In this document: piece after piece, positions 34,842 through 43,665 of the stretch
How the letters are laid out: the number at the start of each line of letters is the position of its first letter
How positions within the stretch are numbered: the stretch's first letter is position 1
DNA from: Dyadobacter sp. CY323
GTDB taxonomy: Bacteria; Bacteroidota; Bacteroidia; Cytophagales; Spirosomataceae
Assembly: GCF_021390245.1 (NCBI RefSeq)
Contig: NZ_JAJUXH010000003.1
Location: forward strand, 186,001-250,000
Length of the DNA stretch: 64,000 nt
Reading direction: 5' to 3'
Program-made: the position numbers and the translations under genes
Notes under the pieces: generated by a model
What the model saw: the letters and a program-made list of their open reading frames with translations, nothing else
Databases searched by the model: none
Told to the model about the DNA's origin: nothing

Positions 34842-35666
34842 TTAATATTCAAACAGGAGCGGATTCAGTTCGCTTGCCGCCGGGCCACCTATCGGATCAG
34901 ACAAAAGCCAGGTTTCCCAGTCAGCTTGCTGATATTCATTTTTTGGCTGTACGATCTTTTGATCCTGGTCCATGTAAATCATGGTCATAACCTTTCTTGG
35001 CCGGCCCGATACATTTGCGCCCGCCCTGTGAAAAAGCCAGCCCGCGTGAAAGCTCACTTCCCCCAATTCAAAAGGTGTCTCATTGAGTTTGAATTGTTTC
35101 AGTTGCTCCGCCATGAGCGCCTCGCTTTCGTCACTAATCTCCAGGTCCCTGCCTATTTCGACCTCATGACTTTTTTCAGCAAAGGCCAGCGGGCCCATTT
35201 CTATGTACGTTTCCTGCAGGGGAATCCATACGGTAACAGTTTTCGGAGAAGATAGAGGCCAGTAGAACTGGTCGGCATGCCAGGGCGTAATGCCCCCGGA
35301 AGACTCTTTATATAGTGCCTGATCGTGATATAACCTGACCCCATTTACCTGCAAAAGGTCCGTAGCGATCTTCGCCAGCCTTTTTGAGAAGACAAATTCT
35401 TTCACCTCTTCACTTTCCCGCCACAAATTCATCACCTGAAGAAACGCCCGCTCATAGGTAGACCGCTCTTCCATTGGCTTCGTAAGCTTGTTTAGCTTGA
35501 ATACCAGATTCGTAATCAGAGAATCGTAGTGAGCGAGAAGCTCCGGGCTAAGCACATTTTTCAATTTAACATACCCATATGTATTAAACTTCTCAACCGC
35601 GGATTCAGGAAGTTCATACGGTGTATTCAGTTCATTTTGAATGGTATCAGTCGCCGATTTTGTCAT
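34842..35666 (-). CDS. Phytanoyl-CoA dioxygenase (PhyH) family protein
   Basis: The 274-residue protein matches PhyH Fe(II)/2-oxoglutarate oxygenases: LYHDQALYKESSGG, the metal motif His-x-Asp in TPWHADQFYWPL, and the distal His in FHRAGANVSGRPR, followed by the 2-oxoglutarate-binding Arg. Members hydroxylate small molecules or lipids. The start at 35666 (MTKSATD) is chosen over an ORF start 25 codons upstream, which lies near the 3' end of the protease gene. The substrate is unknown. Confidence 0.8.
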   Translation of the reverse strand: MTKSATDTIQNELNTPYELPESAVEKFNTYGYVKLKNVLSPELLAHYDSLITNLVFKLNKLTKPMEERSTYERAFLQVMNLWRESEEVKEFVFSKRLAKIATDLLQVNGVRLYHDQALYKESSGGITPWHADQFYWPLSSPKTVTVWIPLQETYIEMGPLAFAEKSHEVEIGRDLEISDESEALMAEQLKQFKLNETPFELGEVSFHAGWLFHRAGANVSGRPRKVMTMIYMDQDQKIVQPKNEYQQADWETWLLSDPIGGPAASELNPLLFEY

Positions 35667-35718
35667 TTTGGAAAGGTCTTTAACTGAAAAAAGAAACCAG
35701 GGAATGGAAACTACCTGC

Positions 35719-36606
35719 CTAGCTGGCTTCGTAGAAAGCAATTTTTTTCTCCCGTAAAAAATGCTTGATCACATCTACGTGCACGCATTGGCCAACATTT
35801 AAGAAAGGATAATTTGAAACGCGTTTTCTGTGCCCATTGGAAATTACTTCCTTGTTTACCTGGTCAAACCCTAAATGCAAATGCCGGGTCGCGCATTGCA
35901 TTCCGTAAATCACACCATCCCGATCAAACAGCGGCCCGCCGCTCTGGCCTAAAAGTCCAGGTGTACTCATTTCAATTCCTGTGACTTCGGAAGCCTCGCC
36001 GATGTGCCTGGTGATAATGCCATCGATCGGGAAGCTTGGGGTCTTGATCTTACCTTCTTTGATCCATTCAATATCGCCGGTATTCCTGTTGTATCGATAA
36101 TTAGTGAATTCAGGAAACGGATAACCTAACCTGCATAGATAACGACCCTTTCGGACCATTTTAGAATCTTTCAAAAATCGCGCATATCCCTGGTATTGCC
36201 TTGAATCAAATTCCCGAAACTGGATGATCGCCAAATCCTGAGAGGGATGTAAATGAATGGCCAATCCTTTGTATGCGGAGACACATTGTATGAAATTGAA
36301 TAAAATCCGGATCGGATTTTCAGAGTCAATTTTATACTTCGATTCCAGAAATTGCTTTTGTGTCTCATATCCCGGATCTTTTTCAAAAGGCCTGAGCTCA
36401 CTTCTGAATTTGAGATAATTCTCATAGATCGAATTAGCATACAGGATTTGTTTCGCGATATGTTTGCAGGTTACGGCAAAACCATCTTCATTCACGAAAA
36501 ACAAGGTACCCGTTCCAGGGACAATGTCGCTTCCGGTGTAATAACGAAATATAAAATGAATGGGACGTGTGAATTGATCCACGTTCTCTATTGCATCGAC
36601 GAACAT
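35719..36606 (-). CDS. Trypsin-like serine protease without signal peptide
   Basis: The 295-residue protein has the trypsin/HtrA-type triad: His in AVTCKHIAKQ, Asp in SQDLAIIQFRE and Ser in GLLGQSGGPLFDRDG. GTGTLFFVNEDGFAV at the start and VIYGMQCATRHLHLG at the end complete the fold. No signal peptide or PDZ domain is seen, so it may act in the cytoplasm, which is unusual for this family. The start is chosen by ORF limits. It is followed by the PhyH gene on the same strand. Confidence 0.78.
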   Translation of the reverse strand: MFVDAIENVDQFTRPIHFIFRYYTGSDIVPGTGTLFFVNEDGFAVTCKHIAKQILYANSIYENYLKFRSELRPFEKDPGYETQKQFLESKYKIDSENPIRILFNFIQCVSAYKGLAIHLHPSQDLAIIQFREFDSRQYQGYARFLKDSKMVRKGRYLCRLGYPFPEFTNYRYNRNTGDIEWIKEGKIKTPSFPIDGIITRHIGEASEVTGIEMSTPGLLGQSGGPLFDRDGVIYGMQCATRHLHLGFDQVNKEVISNGHRKRVSNYPFLNVGQCVHVDVIKHFLREKKIAFYEAS

Positions 36607-36635
36607 TTAGAAGGATTTTAGCAGCCGATCCGGCT

Positions 36636-37178
36636 TTACTTACTTGTAAAAGGCACCACAGCTTCAATTTGGTCCCAGCTCAAAATCATATCGACGCCAT
36701 TGGACTGTTCTTCAAAATAAATGGTGAACTGTTCCTGGACCGAAGGCCGGATGCGAATGGGAACCTGCACTCTGAGGACGTCCCGACCGTCATTATATTC
36801 AGTGCCCCACTGACCTGTCTCCGAATTGAGGATTATTTTCCAGCTACCTTGATCAGGAACTGAATAAAGAGAATATTGACCGGCCTTGACTGGCTTTCCG
36901 GCCAATACAACATCTTTTGCAAACTCGATCAACGTGGCCTCATTAGCACCGGTTCTCCACACCTTTCCGTAAGGTAGCAATGCTTTGTCCTGCTCCCTTC
37001 CGAAAATCAACCTGCCTTTTTTACTGGGCTTACTATAAGTTACCTGGATGTCGAGCCCATTTATGTGAGATTCCGCAATGGTCTCCGGGCTGAATGATTT
37101 GGTGTACAGCCGGATCCCGACAAATCCGACAAGAGCAATGATGACAAGGGATAAAATGATTAGAAGAGGTTTCTTCAT
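36636..37178 (-). CDS. DUF2911 membrane-anchored protein
   Basis: A single N-terminal helix (LLIILSLVIIALVGFVGI) anchors a DUF2911 domain: KKGRLIFGREQDKALLPYGKVW region, TGANEATLIEFAKDV and GKPVKAGQYSLY. The ATG at 37178 avoids overlap with the upstream gene, which ends at 37181; an ATG four codons earlier is less likely. The domain faces the periplasm; the function is unknown. It follows a DUF6089 protein closely. Confidence 0.85.
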   Translation of the reverse strand: MKKPLLIILSLVIIALVGFVGIRLYTKSFSPETIAESHINGLDIQVTYSKPSKKGRLIFGREQDKALLPYGKVWRTGANEATLIEFAKDVVLAGKPVKAGQYSLYSVPDQGSWKIILNSETGQWGTEYNDGRDVLRVQVPIRIRPSVQEQFTIYFEEQSNGVDMILSWDQIEAVVPFTSK

Positions 37179-37180
37179 AC

Positions 37181-37858
37181 TCAAGGGCACACGATTTTAT
37201 AAAAAGTATAACTGACCGAGATTCGAAGATAAAAGTAATTATCCTTTAATGACGGGTCTCCCTGCATTTTATCGGTTGTTACAGGCTCACCGCCCAGGTT
37301 GTCAAGAAAATCGGTGAAGGTTTTTCTCGCGCCATATTCCACGCCGATATTCCAGGGCCGTTTTACCTGATACTTAATTCCTACTCCATAGGGAAGTACA
37401 AAAGTCGACGTTTTGTATGGTGCGGTCTGGATGTCCGGATTAAATTTCAAATAACCTATCCCGCCAAACAAATACGGGCTCCAGTTAACGGCGAACCTGC
37501 GCTCCTGGAAATTCAGAAAGTTGTATTCAGCTACTGCGCTACCTTCCAGAATGGTAGTACGAAAAGACAAATTTCTTACTTGCTGAAATGGGTCATTGCT
37601 ATGCTTATCATCTGCTCCGATCACCCCACCAGCAAATTCGGCCCGTAGTGACAATACCTGACTGGGGTTATATCGAAAAAACAGACTACCTCCCGGCTTA
37701 AAAAATCGCAGTCTTGTAGACGGTGAGATATCACCTTTGTAATTAAATCCACCAACACCCGCTCCTATCTCTATTTTCTGGGCCATTAACCCATGACTGA
37801 TCGCTAAAAAAAAACAGATACTTGCTCCAATTATACGAAGCAAGCATCTGCTATTCAT
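37181..37858 (-). CDS. DUF6089-family outer-membrane beta-barrel protein (copy 2)
   Basis: The 225-residue protein has a signal peptide (about 25 residues ending at HGLMAQ) and alternating amphipathic strands: IGAGVGGFNYKGDISPS, SLRAEFAGGVIGADD and YLRISVSYTFYK at the end. DUF6089 proteins are predicted small outer-membrane barrels of Bacteroidota. The ATG at 37858 (MNSRCLL) is chosen to open the signal. It is the second of two related genes in tandem. Confidence 0.8.
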   Translation of the reverse strand: MNSRCLLRIIGASICFFLAISHGLMAQKIEIGAGVGGFNYKGDISPSTRLRFFKPGGSLFFRYNPSQVLSLRAEFAGGVIGADDKHSNDPFQQVRNLSFRTTILEGSAVAEYNFLNFQERRFAVNWSPYLFGGIGYLKFNPDIQTAPYKTSTFVLPYGVGIKYQVKRPWNIGVEYGARKTFTDFLDNLGGEPVTTDKMQGDPSLKDNYFYLRISVSYTFYKIVCP

Positions 37859-37892
37859 GTTATTAAGAATATAATTCAACGGTATTAAGCGA

Positions 37893-38903
37893 TTATCTTA
37901 GTGGTGGACATTTAATCTGAGATGGGAGCATATAGTGAATATGGATCATCCCAAAAAGATAATTGTCAGTATAAGTTGGGCTGTTACCCCTGGGAGTTCC
38001 CGGAGCTCCGAATCCCGTGGTAGGTAATGCTGCAAGTGGATCGTTGGTGTCGAGCGTATAATTAACCTGTAAAAATTTTCTCAGAGACTCCGTACGGTCC
38101 GCTCCTTTTCTTGCTGCAAATTGCTCGGTGGTTCTGTTAGAAAGTGTCATTGCCAGCGGATTATCTGCAAACAAAGCGGGATCCGCGTAGTTTCCATGCG
38201 CATCGTCCAGGTAATCTGTAAATGTTTTCCTGTAACCAAGTTCAGCGGATATATCAAACTTGGAATTGATCTTGTACCGGACGCCAATACCAAACGGAAT
38301 CGCAAACTGCACGAGAGAATAAGGTTTCGCATACCCCTCGTTTCCCTGTCCCTCAGTACCCAGAGGTTGTAACTTAATCCAGTCTCCTTCAAGCGAATCC
38401 AATGCTTTTGGATTGTGCGCTGTTAATGCAACACCTGCAAATAAATAAGCCCCTAACTGCGGTCTGCGATCATAACTTCTGTTATCTGGTGTTAACTTAA
38501 AAATACCTTGTACAGAAAATTCTTTAAGGTCATTTCGGAAGTGAAGGTTGCGGGCGTAAAAAATATTTGCCTCATGCTTTGAACCGCGGTTCATAATATA
38601 GTCATCCCCGGCAATTCTTGCATAAATGAAACTGGCTCTTGCCGCCAAACGCGGAGTAAAATGGCGTGTGTAATTACCCCCCACACTCCATCGCATCATA
38701 GCAAAGGTAGACGCGGGAAGCCTTCGGTATGGAGCCATGTCGCCGTAGTAGTTGGATGTTCCAATACCAAAACCAACAGTAGAATAGGGAACAAAGATAC
38801 CGCGACTCTGTGCGCTGGTTTCATTGCTTGTCAGAACCAACCCAAATGTCAAAATCAACGCCAGCGCTCCGGATACCCTTTTCAGTTCAAAATTTCTACG
38901 CAT
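37893..38903 (-). CDS. DUF6089-family outer-membrane beta-barrel protein (copy 1)
   Basis: The 336-residue protein has a signal peptide (VSGALALILTFGLVLTSNET to SAQS) and barrel-like strands: GFGIGTSNYYGDMAPYRR, ISAELGYRKTFTDYLDDAHG and DNYLFGMIHIHYMLP. It is a longer paralogue of the gene 34 bases downstream; both share the PFGIGVRY / PYGVGIKY and YRKTFTDYLDD / ARKTFTDFLDN strings. The ATG at 38903 is supported by a -7 box at 38922-38929, which lies over the alternative upstream start. Confidence 0.82.
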   Translation of the reverse strand: MRRNFELKRVSGALALILTFGLVLTSNETSAQSRGIFVPYSTVGFGIGTSNYYGDMAPYRRLPASTFAMMRWSVGGNYTRHFTPRLAARASFIYARIAGDDYIMNRGSKHEANIFYARNLHFRNDLKEFSVQGIFKLTPDNRSYDRRPQLGAYLFAGVALTAHNPKALDSLEGDWIKLQPLGTEGQGNEGYAKPYSLVQFAIPFGIGVRYKINSKFDISAELGYRKTFTDYLDDAHGNYADPALFADNPLAMTLSNRTTEQFAARKGADRTESLRKFLQVNYTLDTNDPLAALPTTGFGAPGTPRGNSPTYTDNYLFGMIHIHYMLPSQIKCPPLR

Positions 38904-38921
38904 GTTAGATCGATTTTTTTG

Positions 38922-38929
38922 CAAAAATA
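38922..38929 (-). promoter_or_regulatory. -7 box for the DUF6089 pair
   Basis: On the minus strand TATTTTTG matches TAnnTTTG. Transcription would begin about 12 bases before the ATG at 38903. No clean TTG -33 box is present at the usual distance. Confidence 0.5.
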
Positions 38930-39100
38930 GAATAGTTGTCGGTTTTCTTGAGATTGTATCACCATTTGAACGTATTTCCGGATGATTTATTTGTGCCGTC
39001 TAAATTTTTAAAATCATGTCGCTCGCGGCACATTCGCGCAGCATTTACCGGGCAGGCTTGTAAAACTTCGTTATCATTGCACTTTCAAAAGCATTCGAAA

Positions 39101-39727
39101 ATGATTACAGGTCAAAATCTTCACTTTTCGTATTCAAGTCAAAAAAAATTCATCTTCCCGGATATCAGTTGCAAAGACCGGGAAACTTTACTGATCCTAG
39201 GTCAGTCGGGCCGGGGAAAAACCACATTACTGCATTTGCTGGCTCTACTTCTAAAGCCCGATTCAGGAGAGATTACGATTGCCGGGAAGCCGGCGGCGGG
39301 CCTTTCTCCGGAGCAAATCACAGATGTCCGGGCGAAACACATCGGCATCATTTATCAGCGTCCACATTTCGTGAGTTCGTTAACCGTACTCGATAATATC
39401 CTGCTTTCCAATTATCTGGCAAATCAGAAACAAGACAAGGAAAAAGCTTCCCATTTGGCCCAGCAGCTCGGATTTGCGGATCATTTATCCAAAAAAACTT
39501 CCCAGCTAAGTCAGGGAGAGCAGCAGCGTGTCAGCATCGCAAGATCTTTAATGAATAACCCGAATGTAATTCTGGCCGACGAACCTACCTCTAACCTGGA
39601 TGATACTAACTGTCAGAAAGTGATTGATTTGCTGAAAAGACAGTCTGCATCGATCGGCGCGAGCCTGGTTGTGGTAACCCACGACCAACGTCTGAAAGAT
39701 GAGTTTTCCAATCAGGTTATTTTATAA
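39101..39727 (+). CDS. ABC transporter ATP-binding protein (LolD/MacB type)
   Basis: The 208-residue ATPase has Walker A (LGQSGRGKTTLLHLLA), the signature LSQGEQQRVSIARSL, Walker B VILADEPTSNLDD and the switch His in VVVTHDQRL. The ATG at 39101 (MITGQNLHFSY) is chosen because the upstream 55 codons of the open frame look unlike protein. It pairs with the FtsX-like permease 39 bases downstream and powers it from the cytoplasm. Confidence 0.9.
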   Translation: MITGQNLHFSYSSQKKFIFPDISCKDRETLLILGQSGRGKTTLLHLLALLLKPDSGEITIAGKPAAGLSPEQITDVRAKHIGIIYQRPHFVSSLTVLDNILLSNYLANQKQDKEKASHLAQQLGFADHLSKKTSQLSQGEQQRVSIARSLMNNPNVILADEPTSNLDDTNCQKVIDLLKRQSASIGASLVVVTHDQRLKDEFSNQVIL

Positions 39728-39766
39728 AAGACGTTTTCTTCGTTTGATTTTCAATCTCCGGTCCGA

Positions 39767-40990
39767 ATGAATCTTTTTAAAATCAGCATTGCCAACATCC
39801 TGGAAAAGAAGCTTAACAGCTTTCTCAGTGCGATGCTCCTTACTTTGGGAATTGGAATGATTTCCCTGCTTTTACTGCTCAACAAACAATTGGATGAGCA
39901 ATTCAGGAGAAATATACGGGGCATTGATATGGTCGTCGGAGCGAAAGGAAGCCCGTTACAACTGATACTTTCAAGTATTTATCAAATAGACGCGCCCACT
40001 GGAAATGTTCCGTTAGCAGAAATTAATTCCCTGAGACGCAATCCCTTTGTAAAAAACGTAATTCCGCTTTCCATGGGGGATAATTACCAGGGATTTCGCA
40101 TTCTGGGCACTACACCCAAATATGTAGAGCATTTTCAGGCCAAAATTGCCGGTGGGCAACCACATAATGCCTCCATGGAAGTGACGATAGGAAGCAAGGT
40201 CGCCAAGGTATTAAATCTCAAAGTAGGAGATCAATTCGCCAGTTCACATGGACTGGATTCAGAAGGAGAAAAACATGGTGAGAAAAAGTACAAAGTCACC
40301 GGCATATTCGAACCGAATGGCAGTGTAGTGGACCAACTGATTATAACCCGGTTATCGAGTATCTGGGACATTCATGACCACGAGGAAGATCATGAAAAAG
40401 CGATAGAAAAAAAGCATTCTGAAGACAATGCCGGGGACGAAGAAAATAAGCAGGTAACAAGCGCATTGATCCAGTTCCGGAATCCAATGGGCCTGTTGAC
40501 CATTCCCAGACAAATTAATGAAAACACGTCGATGCAAGCCGCATTACCCAGCATCGAAATCAATCGTCTGTTCTCGCTCCTTGGTATTGGAATTGACACA
40601 TTACGGGCTCTCGCGATGATCATTATCAGCATTGCCGGTATCAGCGTGCTCATTTCGCTTTACAATTCATTAAAAGAAAGAAAATACGAAATGGCGCTCA
40701 TGTTATCCATGGGAGCCACACGCACAAGATTATTTTTAATGCTACTGATCGAAGGTTTGTCGCTCGCAGTAATCGGCTATTTTTCAGGTATCATTTTGAG
40801 CAGGCTTGGGTTGTGGATCTTTTCCAGGCAGGCCGAGCAGGGTTTCCATTATTCTCTTAAATCGTTTACCATATTACCCGAGGAGATCTATCTGTTTTTT
40901 GCCGCGCTGGCGGTCGGCGCCATTGCAGCTGCGTTACCTTCGCTCGGTATTTATAAGCTTAATATATCCCGCACGCTGGCAGAGGAATGA
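39767..40990 (+). CDS. FtsX/MacB-type ABC permease with His/Asp/Glu-rich periplasmic loop
   Basis: The 407-residue permease has one N-terminal helix (about 16-37), a large periplasmic MacB-like core domain and three C-terminal helices (IIISIAGISVLISLYNSL; LLIEGLSLAVIGYFSGIIL; a last one near 375-395). In the periplasmic part, residues about 203-235 include IHDHEEDHEK and further His, Asp and Glu residues, a pattern seen in metal-binding loops. Together with the adjacent ATPase and the DUF3299-like protein it recalls the zinc-linked Zrg system of Vibrio (from memory). The cargo is not proven. Confidence 0.8.
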   Translation: MNLFKISIANILEKKLNSFLSAMLLTLGIGMISLLLLLNKQLDEQFRRNIRGIDMVVGAKGSPLQLILSSIYQIDAPTGNVPLAEINSLRRNPFVKNVIPLSMGDNYQGFRILGTTPKYVEHFQAKIAGGQPHNASMEVTIGSKVAKVLNLKVGDQFASSHGLDSEGEKHGEKKYKVTGIFEPNGSVVDQLIITRLSSIWDIHDHEEDHEKAIEKKHSEDNAGDEENKQVTSALIQFRNPMGLLTIPRQINENTSMQAALPSIEINRLFSLLGIGIDTLRALAMIIISIAGISVLISLYNSLKERKYEMALMLSMGATRTRLFLMLLIEGLSLAVIGYFSGIILSRLGLWIFSRQAEQGFHYSLKSFTILPEEIYLFFAALAVGAIAAALPSLGIYKLNISRTLAEE

Positions 40991-40999
40991 TAATGTGTG

Positions 41000-41007
41000 T
41001 AAATTTG
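41000..41007 (+). promoter_or_regulatory. Possible -7 box for the DUF3299-like gene
   Basis: TAAATTTG fits TAnnTTTG, 40 bases before the ATG at 41047. No convincing -33 box is seen, and the gene may simply be co-transcribed with the permease. Confidence 0.3.
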
Positions 41008-41046
41008 TTAGTCTGACTTAATGCTGTTAACCCAAATCAAGAACGG

Positions 41047-41499
41047 ATGAAATCTTTAAAAGCGGTCCTATTTCTTTTCTGTATTTCAATGCTAATGGCT
41101 TTCAAACCGAGCGTTGAGCCGACCAAGATTACCTGGGAAATTTTGCGGGATGTGACTTTCAAGAAAAAATGGTATGCCGAAGAATCCATTTATATGCTGC
41201 ATCCAACCTTTGGGCCAAGTGTCCAAAAACTGAAAAACCAGCCAGTAACGATCACAGGTTATATTTTACCAGTCGATCTGGATGCTAATTTATATGTACT
41301 TTCTGCATTTCCATTTAGTGCCTGCTTTTTCTGCGGAGGAGCTGGCCCTGAGACGGTTATGACTTTAAATTTCAAGAAGAAAGATGGCCGGAAGTTCAAA
41401 ACAGACGAGCGTCTGACCTTTGTAGGAACTTTGAAATTGAATGCAGATGACATTTATCAGATGAACTACATTCTGGACGGCGCCGAAATTGCAAATTAA
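41047..41499 (+). CDS. Exported DUF3299-like protein
   Basis: The 150-residue protein has a short signal peptide (KSLKAVLFLFCISMLMAF). Its core (TITGYILPVDLDANLYV, FSACFFCGGAGPETV, then RLTFVGTLKLNADD) resembles DUF3299, in which a CxxC-type region may bind metal or form a disulfide. It follows the ABC permease by 56 bases, suggesting a shared periplasmic function. Its last four bases overlap the 3' end of nuoH on the other strand. Confidence 0.72.
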   Translation: MKSLKAVLFLFCISMLMAFKPSVEPTKITWEILRDVTFKKKWYAEESIYMLHPTFGPSVQKLKNQPVTITGYILPVDLDANLYVLSAFPFSACFFCGGAGPETVMTLNFKKKDGRKFKTDERLTFVGTLKLNADDIYQMNYILDGAEIAN

Positions 41500-42620
41500 G
41501 CCTGAATACTGATCAGTCTCCAAACCCCGGAAATGAAGAAAAGTACCAAACCAACCGGGGTTAACACTTTCCAGCCCAAATACATAAGCTGATCTACCCG
41601 TAGCCGGGGTAAAGTCCATCGTGCCCACATTTGGACCAAAATACCAAACATCGCCTTGCTTAAAATCCAGAATATCCCCGAAACGTAGCCAAACCAGGTT
41701 CCAGGTTCTCCGCTTGTCCAGTCCGCAAGCCTGATCGGCCCGATATTAGGAAATGGAGTATTCCAGCTTCCCAGAAAAAGAATGGCACCCAGCAGCGATA
41801 CGAGCAGCATCATGCCGTACTCGGACAACATAAAAAGTGCCCAGCGCATCCCGGAATATTCCGTGTGAAAACCGGCAACAAGTTCAGATTCACCTTCCGG
41901 TAAGTCAAATGGAGCACGGTTACATTCAGCCAGAGAAGCAATAAAAAAGACGATATAGGCAAGAAGCAAAAACGGGTTCCGGACAATATTCCAGGATAAA
42001 AATCCGCCCACCGCGGTGACATCAATGCCCAGTCTTTTCATTCCAAAAAGGTAAACCGTATCGGAAGAATAAATGCCCTGTTGATAACTAATAATTTGAA
42101 GATCAAAGGTTTGAGTGAGCATGATTACACACAGAATGGAAAGTCCCAGTGGGATTTCGTAGGAAATGATCTGGGCAACCGCACGCATCGCACCAAATAA
42201 AGCAAACTTGTTATTGGATCCCCAACCCGCCATCAACAATCCCACCACATCGACGGATACAATGGCTAGCAAAAAGAAAATACCTACCGCGGCACCGGAA
42301 CCAGCTAACTCCGGCGCTAATGGAACTACTGCAAAACCGGTGAAAATAGAAACGAAAATGACGAATGGAGCAACCAGAAAAAGATTCCGGTCTGCAGCTT
42401 TGGGAACAATATCTTCTTTTTGAAGTAGCTTAAGTAAATCTGCAAAAAGCTGTAACAAACCCCATTTCCCTACCTCCATCGGTCCCATCCGATCCTGAAT
42501 AAATGCGGACACTTTTCTTTCCAGGTAAACGCCGATTACCACAAATCCGGGAACGAAAAGCAGGAAAAAGATAAATGTAAATGGCATTAACGCGATTTTT
42601 TGGAGAAACGGTTGCGACAA
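41496..42620 (-). CDS. nuoH: NADH-quinone oxidoreductase subunit H
   Basis: The 374-residue membrane protein has eight or nine helices and the NuoH/ND1 signatures YLERKVSAFIQDRMGPMEVG, LADLLKLLQKEDIVP and AECNRAPFDLPEGESELVAG. It lies at the quinone site of complex I and couples electron transfer to proton pumping. No other nuo gene is in the window, so it appears detached from the main operon. An internal ATG 11 codons later is a possible start. Confidence 0.92.
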   Translation of the reverse strand: MSQPFLQKIALMPFTFIFFLLFVPGFVVIGVYLERKVSAFIQDRMGPMEVGKWGLLQLFADLLKLLQKEDIVPKAADRNLFLVAPFVIFVSIFTGFAVVPLAPELAGSGAAVGIFFLLAIVSVDVVGLLMAGWGSNNKFALFGAMRAVAQIISYEIPLGLSILCVIMLTQTFDLQIISYQQGIYSSDTVYLFGMKRLGIDVTAVGGFLSWNIVRNPFLLLAYIVFFIASLAECNRAPFDLPEGESELVAGFHTEYSGMRWALFMLSEYGMMLLVSLLGAILFLGSWNTPFPNIGPIRLADWTSGEPGTWFGYVSGIFWILSKAMFGILVQMWARWTLPRLRVDQLMYLGWKVLTPVGLVLFFISGVWRLISIQA

Positions 42621-42635
42621 AAGTAAGTAAAAAAG

Positions 42636-43646
42636 TTACTCGTCTTCGTCCGGCTCACCTTTATATCCCGAGTCCTGCAAGATCCTGCCTGCATTATCAA
42701 TATCCATCAACTGCACCAACGTGATATCAGGATTTGAAGCCATGAATTTGCTGGTAATGCGCCATCCGAGCCAACGCGCGATCGCTCCTGGCACCTTCTC
42801 CCCTATTTCCGTGGTGAATGGTCTTTCCTCAATGAATTTTCGCTTTTTCAAATCACTCTTTTCGTATAATAGCTTGCTGGCAATAAAGTAACTCCAGATC
42901 TGCTGCTGGCTGTTATAGGTTCTCCTCAGATTCTCCTCAGAATATCCAACAACCAGGCTATCAGGCACATTAGGCAATATTTGTTTCACAAACTCATATC
43001 CTTTCCCGTATCCGATCATGTCCGAAAGCAGGCTCTGATCACCGGGGTTCATTCGGTTGAAATGGTTTGACTCGAAGAAAATAATGGAGGGAACAATGTA
43101 CTCCTTTTGATAGCGGCGCAATTGATAATCAAAGACATTCGGGCGATATAGTGCTTTTGGCCCCCCAAAATAATCCAGGCCAATTACAATCAGCGAGTCG
43201 GAAATGTACAGATCGGTGCCTGTGAAACCGGTAACAATAAACTGGATTTTTGGGATAATAAAACCAGGATAATGTACCTTAATGCGTTTAAAAGCGTCAG
43301 TGAGCGGGGCGACAATTTCGGTTTGCCGATCTCCAATTAAAGAATCAAGCTGCGTGCGAAAAGTTTGAAAATCAGGATTTTGAGAGATATTGAAAAGATG
43401 CGCCGCGAGCTGACTGGAATCTACCGAAGTATCGGCAAAATAAAACTTTGTGAGAGAAGGATATTTTTTCAAGAAAGTTTGCACTTCTTGGACAGATTTG
43501 CATTTGAAAAGCGCTTGATCCAGATTTTCAGAAGTCACATTAATATGAACCGAGCTCGTGTCCACTTCTTGTTTTCTGTCTGTTTTACAGGACAATAGGG
43601 TTATTGAGAAAAAACAGATGACAGAAAGTATTCTGAATAAAATCAT
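42636..43646 (-). CDS. gldB: Gliding motility lipoprotein GldB
   Basis: A lipoprotein signal (ILFRILSVICFFSITLLSC) begins this 336-residue protein. The body matches GldB: YISDSLIVIGLDYFGG, LRRYQKEYIVPSIIFFES, LLSDMIGYGKGYEFV and GAIARWLGWRITSKFM near the C-terminus. GldB is required for gliding and for the type IX secretion-linked machinery in Flavobacterium. The ATG at 43646 is preferred; an ATG at 43667 would overlap the divergent gene start. It lies 15 bases downstream of the nuoH start on the same strand. Confidence 0.88.
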   Translation of the reverse strand: MILFRILSVICFFSITLLSCKTDRKQEVDTSSVHINVTSENLDQALFKCKSVQEVQTFLKKYPSLTKFYFADTSVDSSQLAAHLFNISQNPDFQTFRTQLDSLIGDRQTEIVAPLTDAFKRIKVHYPGFIIPKIQFIVTGFTGTDLYISDSLIVIGLDYFGGPKALYRPNVFDYQLRRYQKEYIVPSIIFFESNHFNRMNPGDQSLLSDMIGYGKGYEFVKQILPNVPDSLVVGYSEENLRRTYNSQQQIWSYFIASKLLYEKSDLKKRKFIEERPFTTEIGEKVPGAIARWLGWRITSKFMASNPDITLVQLMDIDNAGRILQDSGYKGEPDEDE

Positions 43647-43665
43647 TTGATTAAAAGAAAGTACC

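Noticed and set aside
38936..39100. N-terminal extension of the ABC ATPase
   Set aside because: The 55 upstream codons are unlike any ABC protein, and the family start MITGQNLHF at 39101 fits well.
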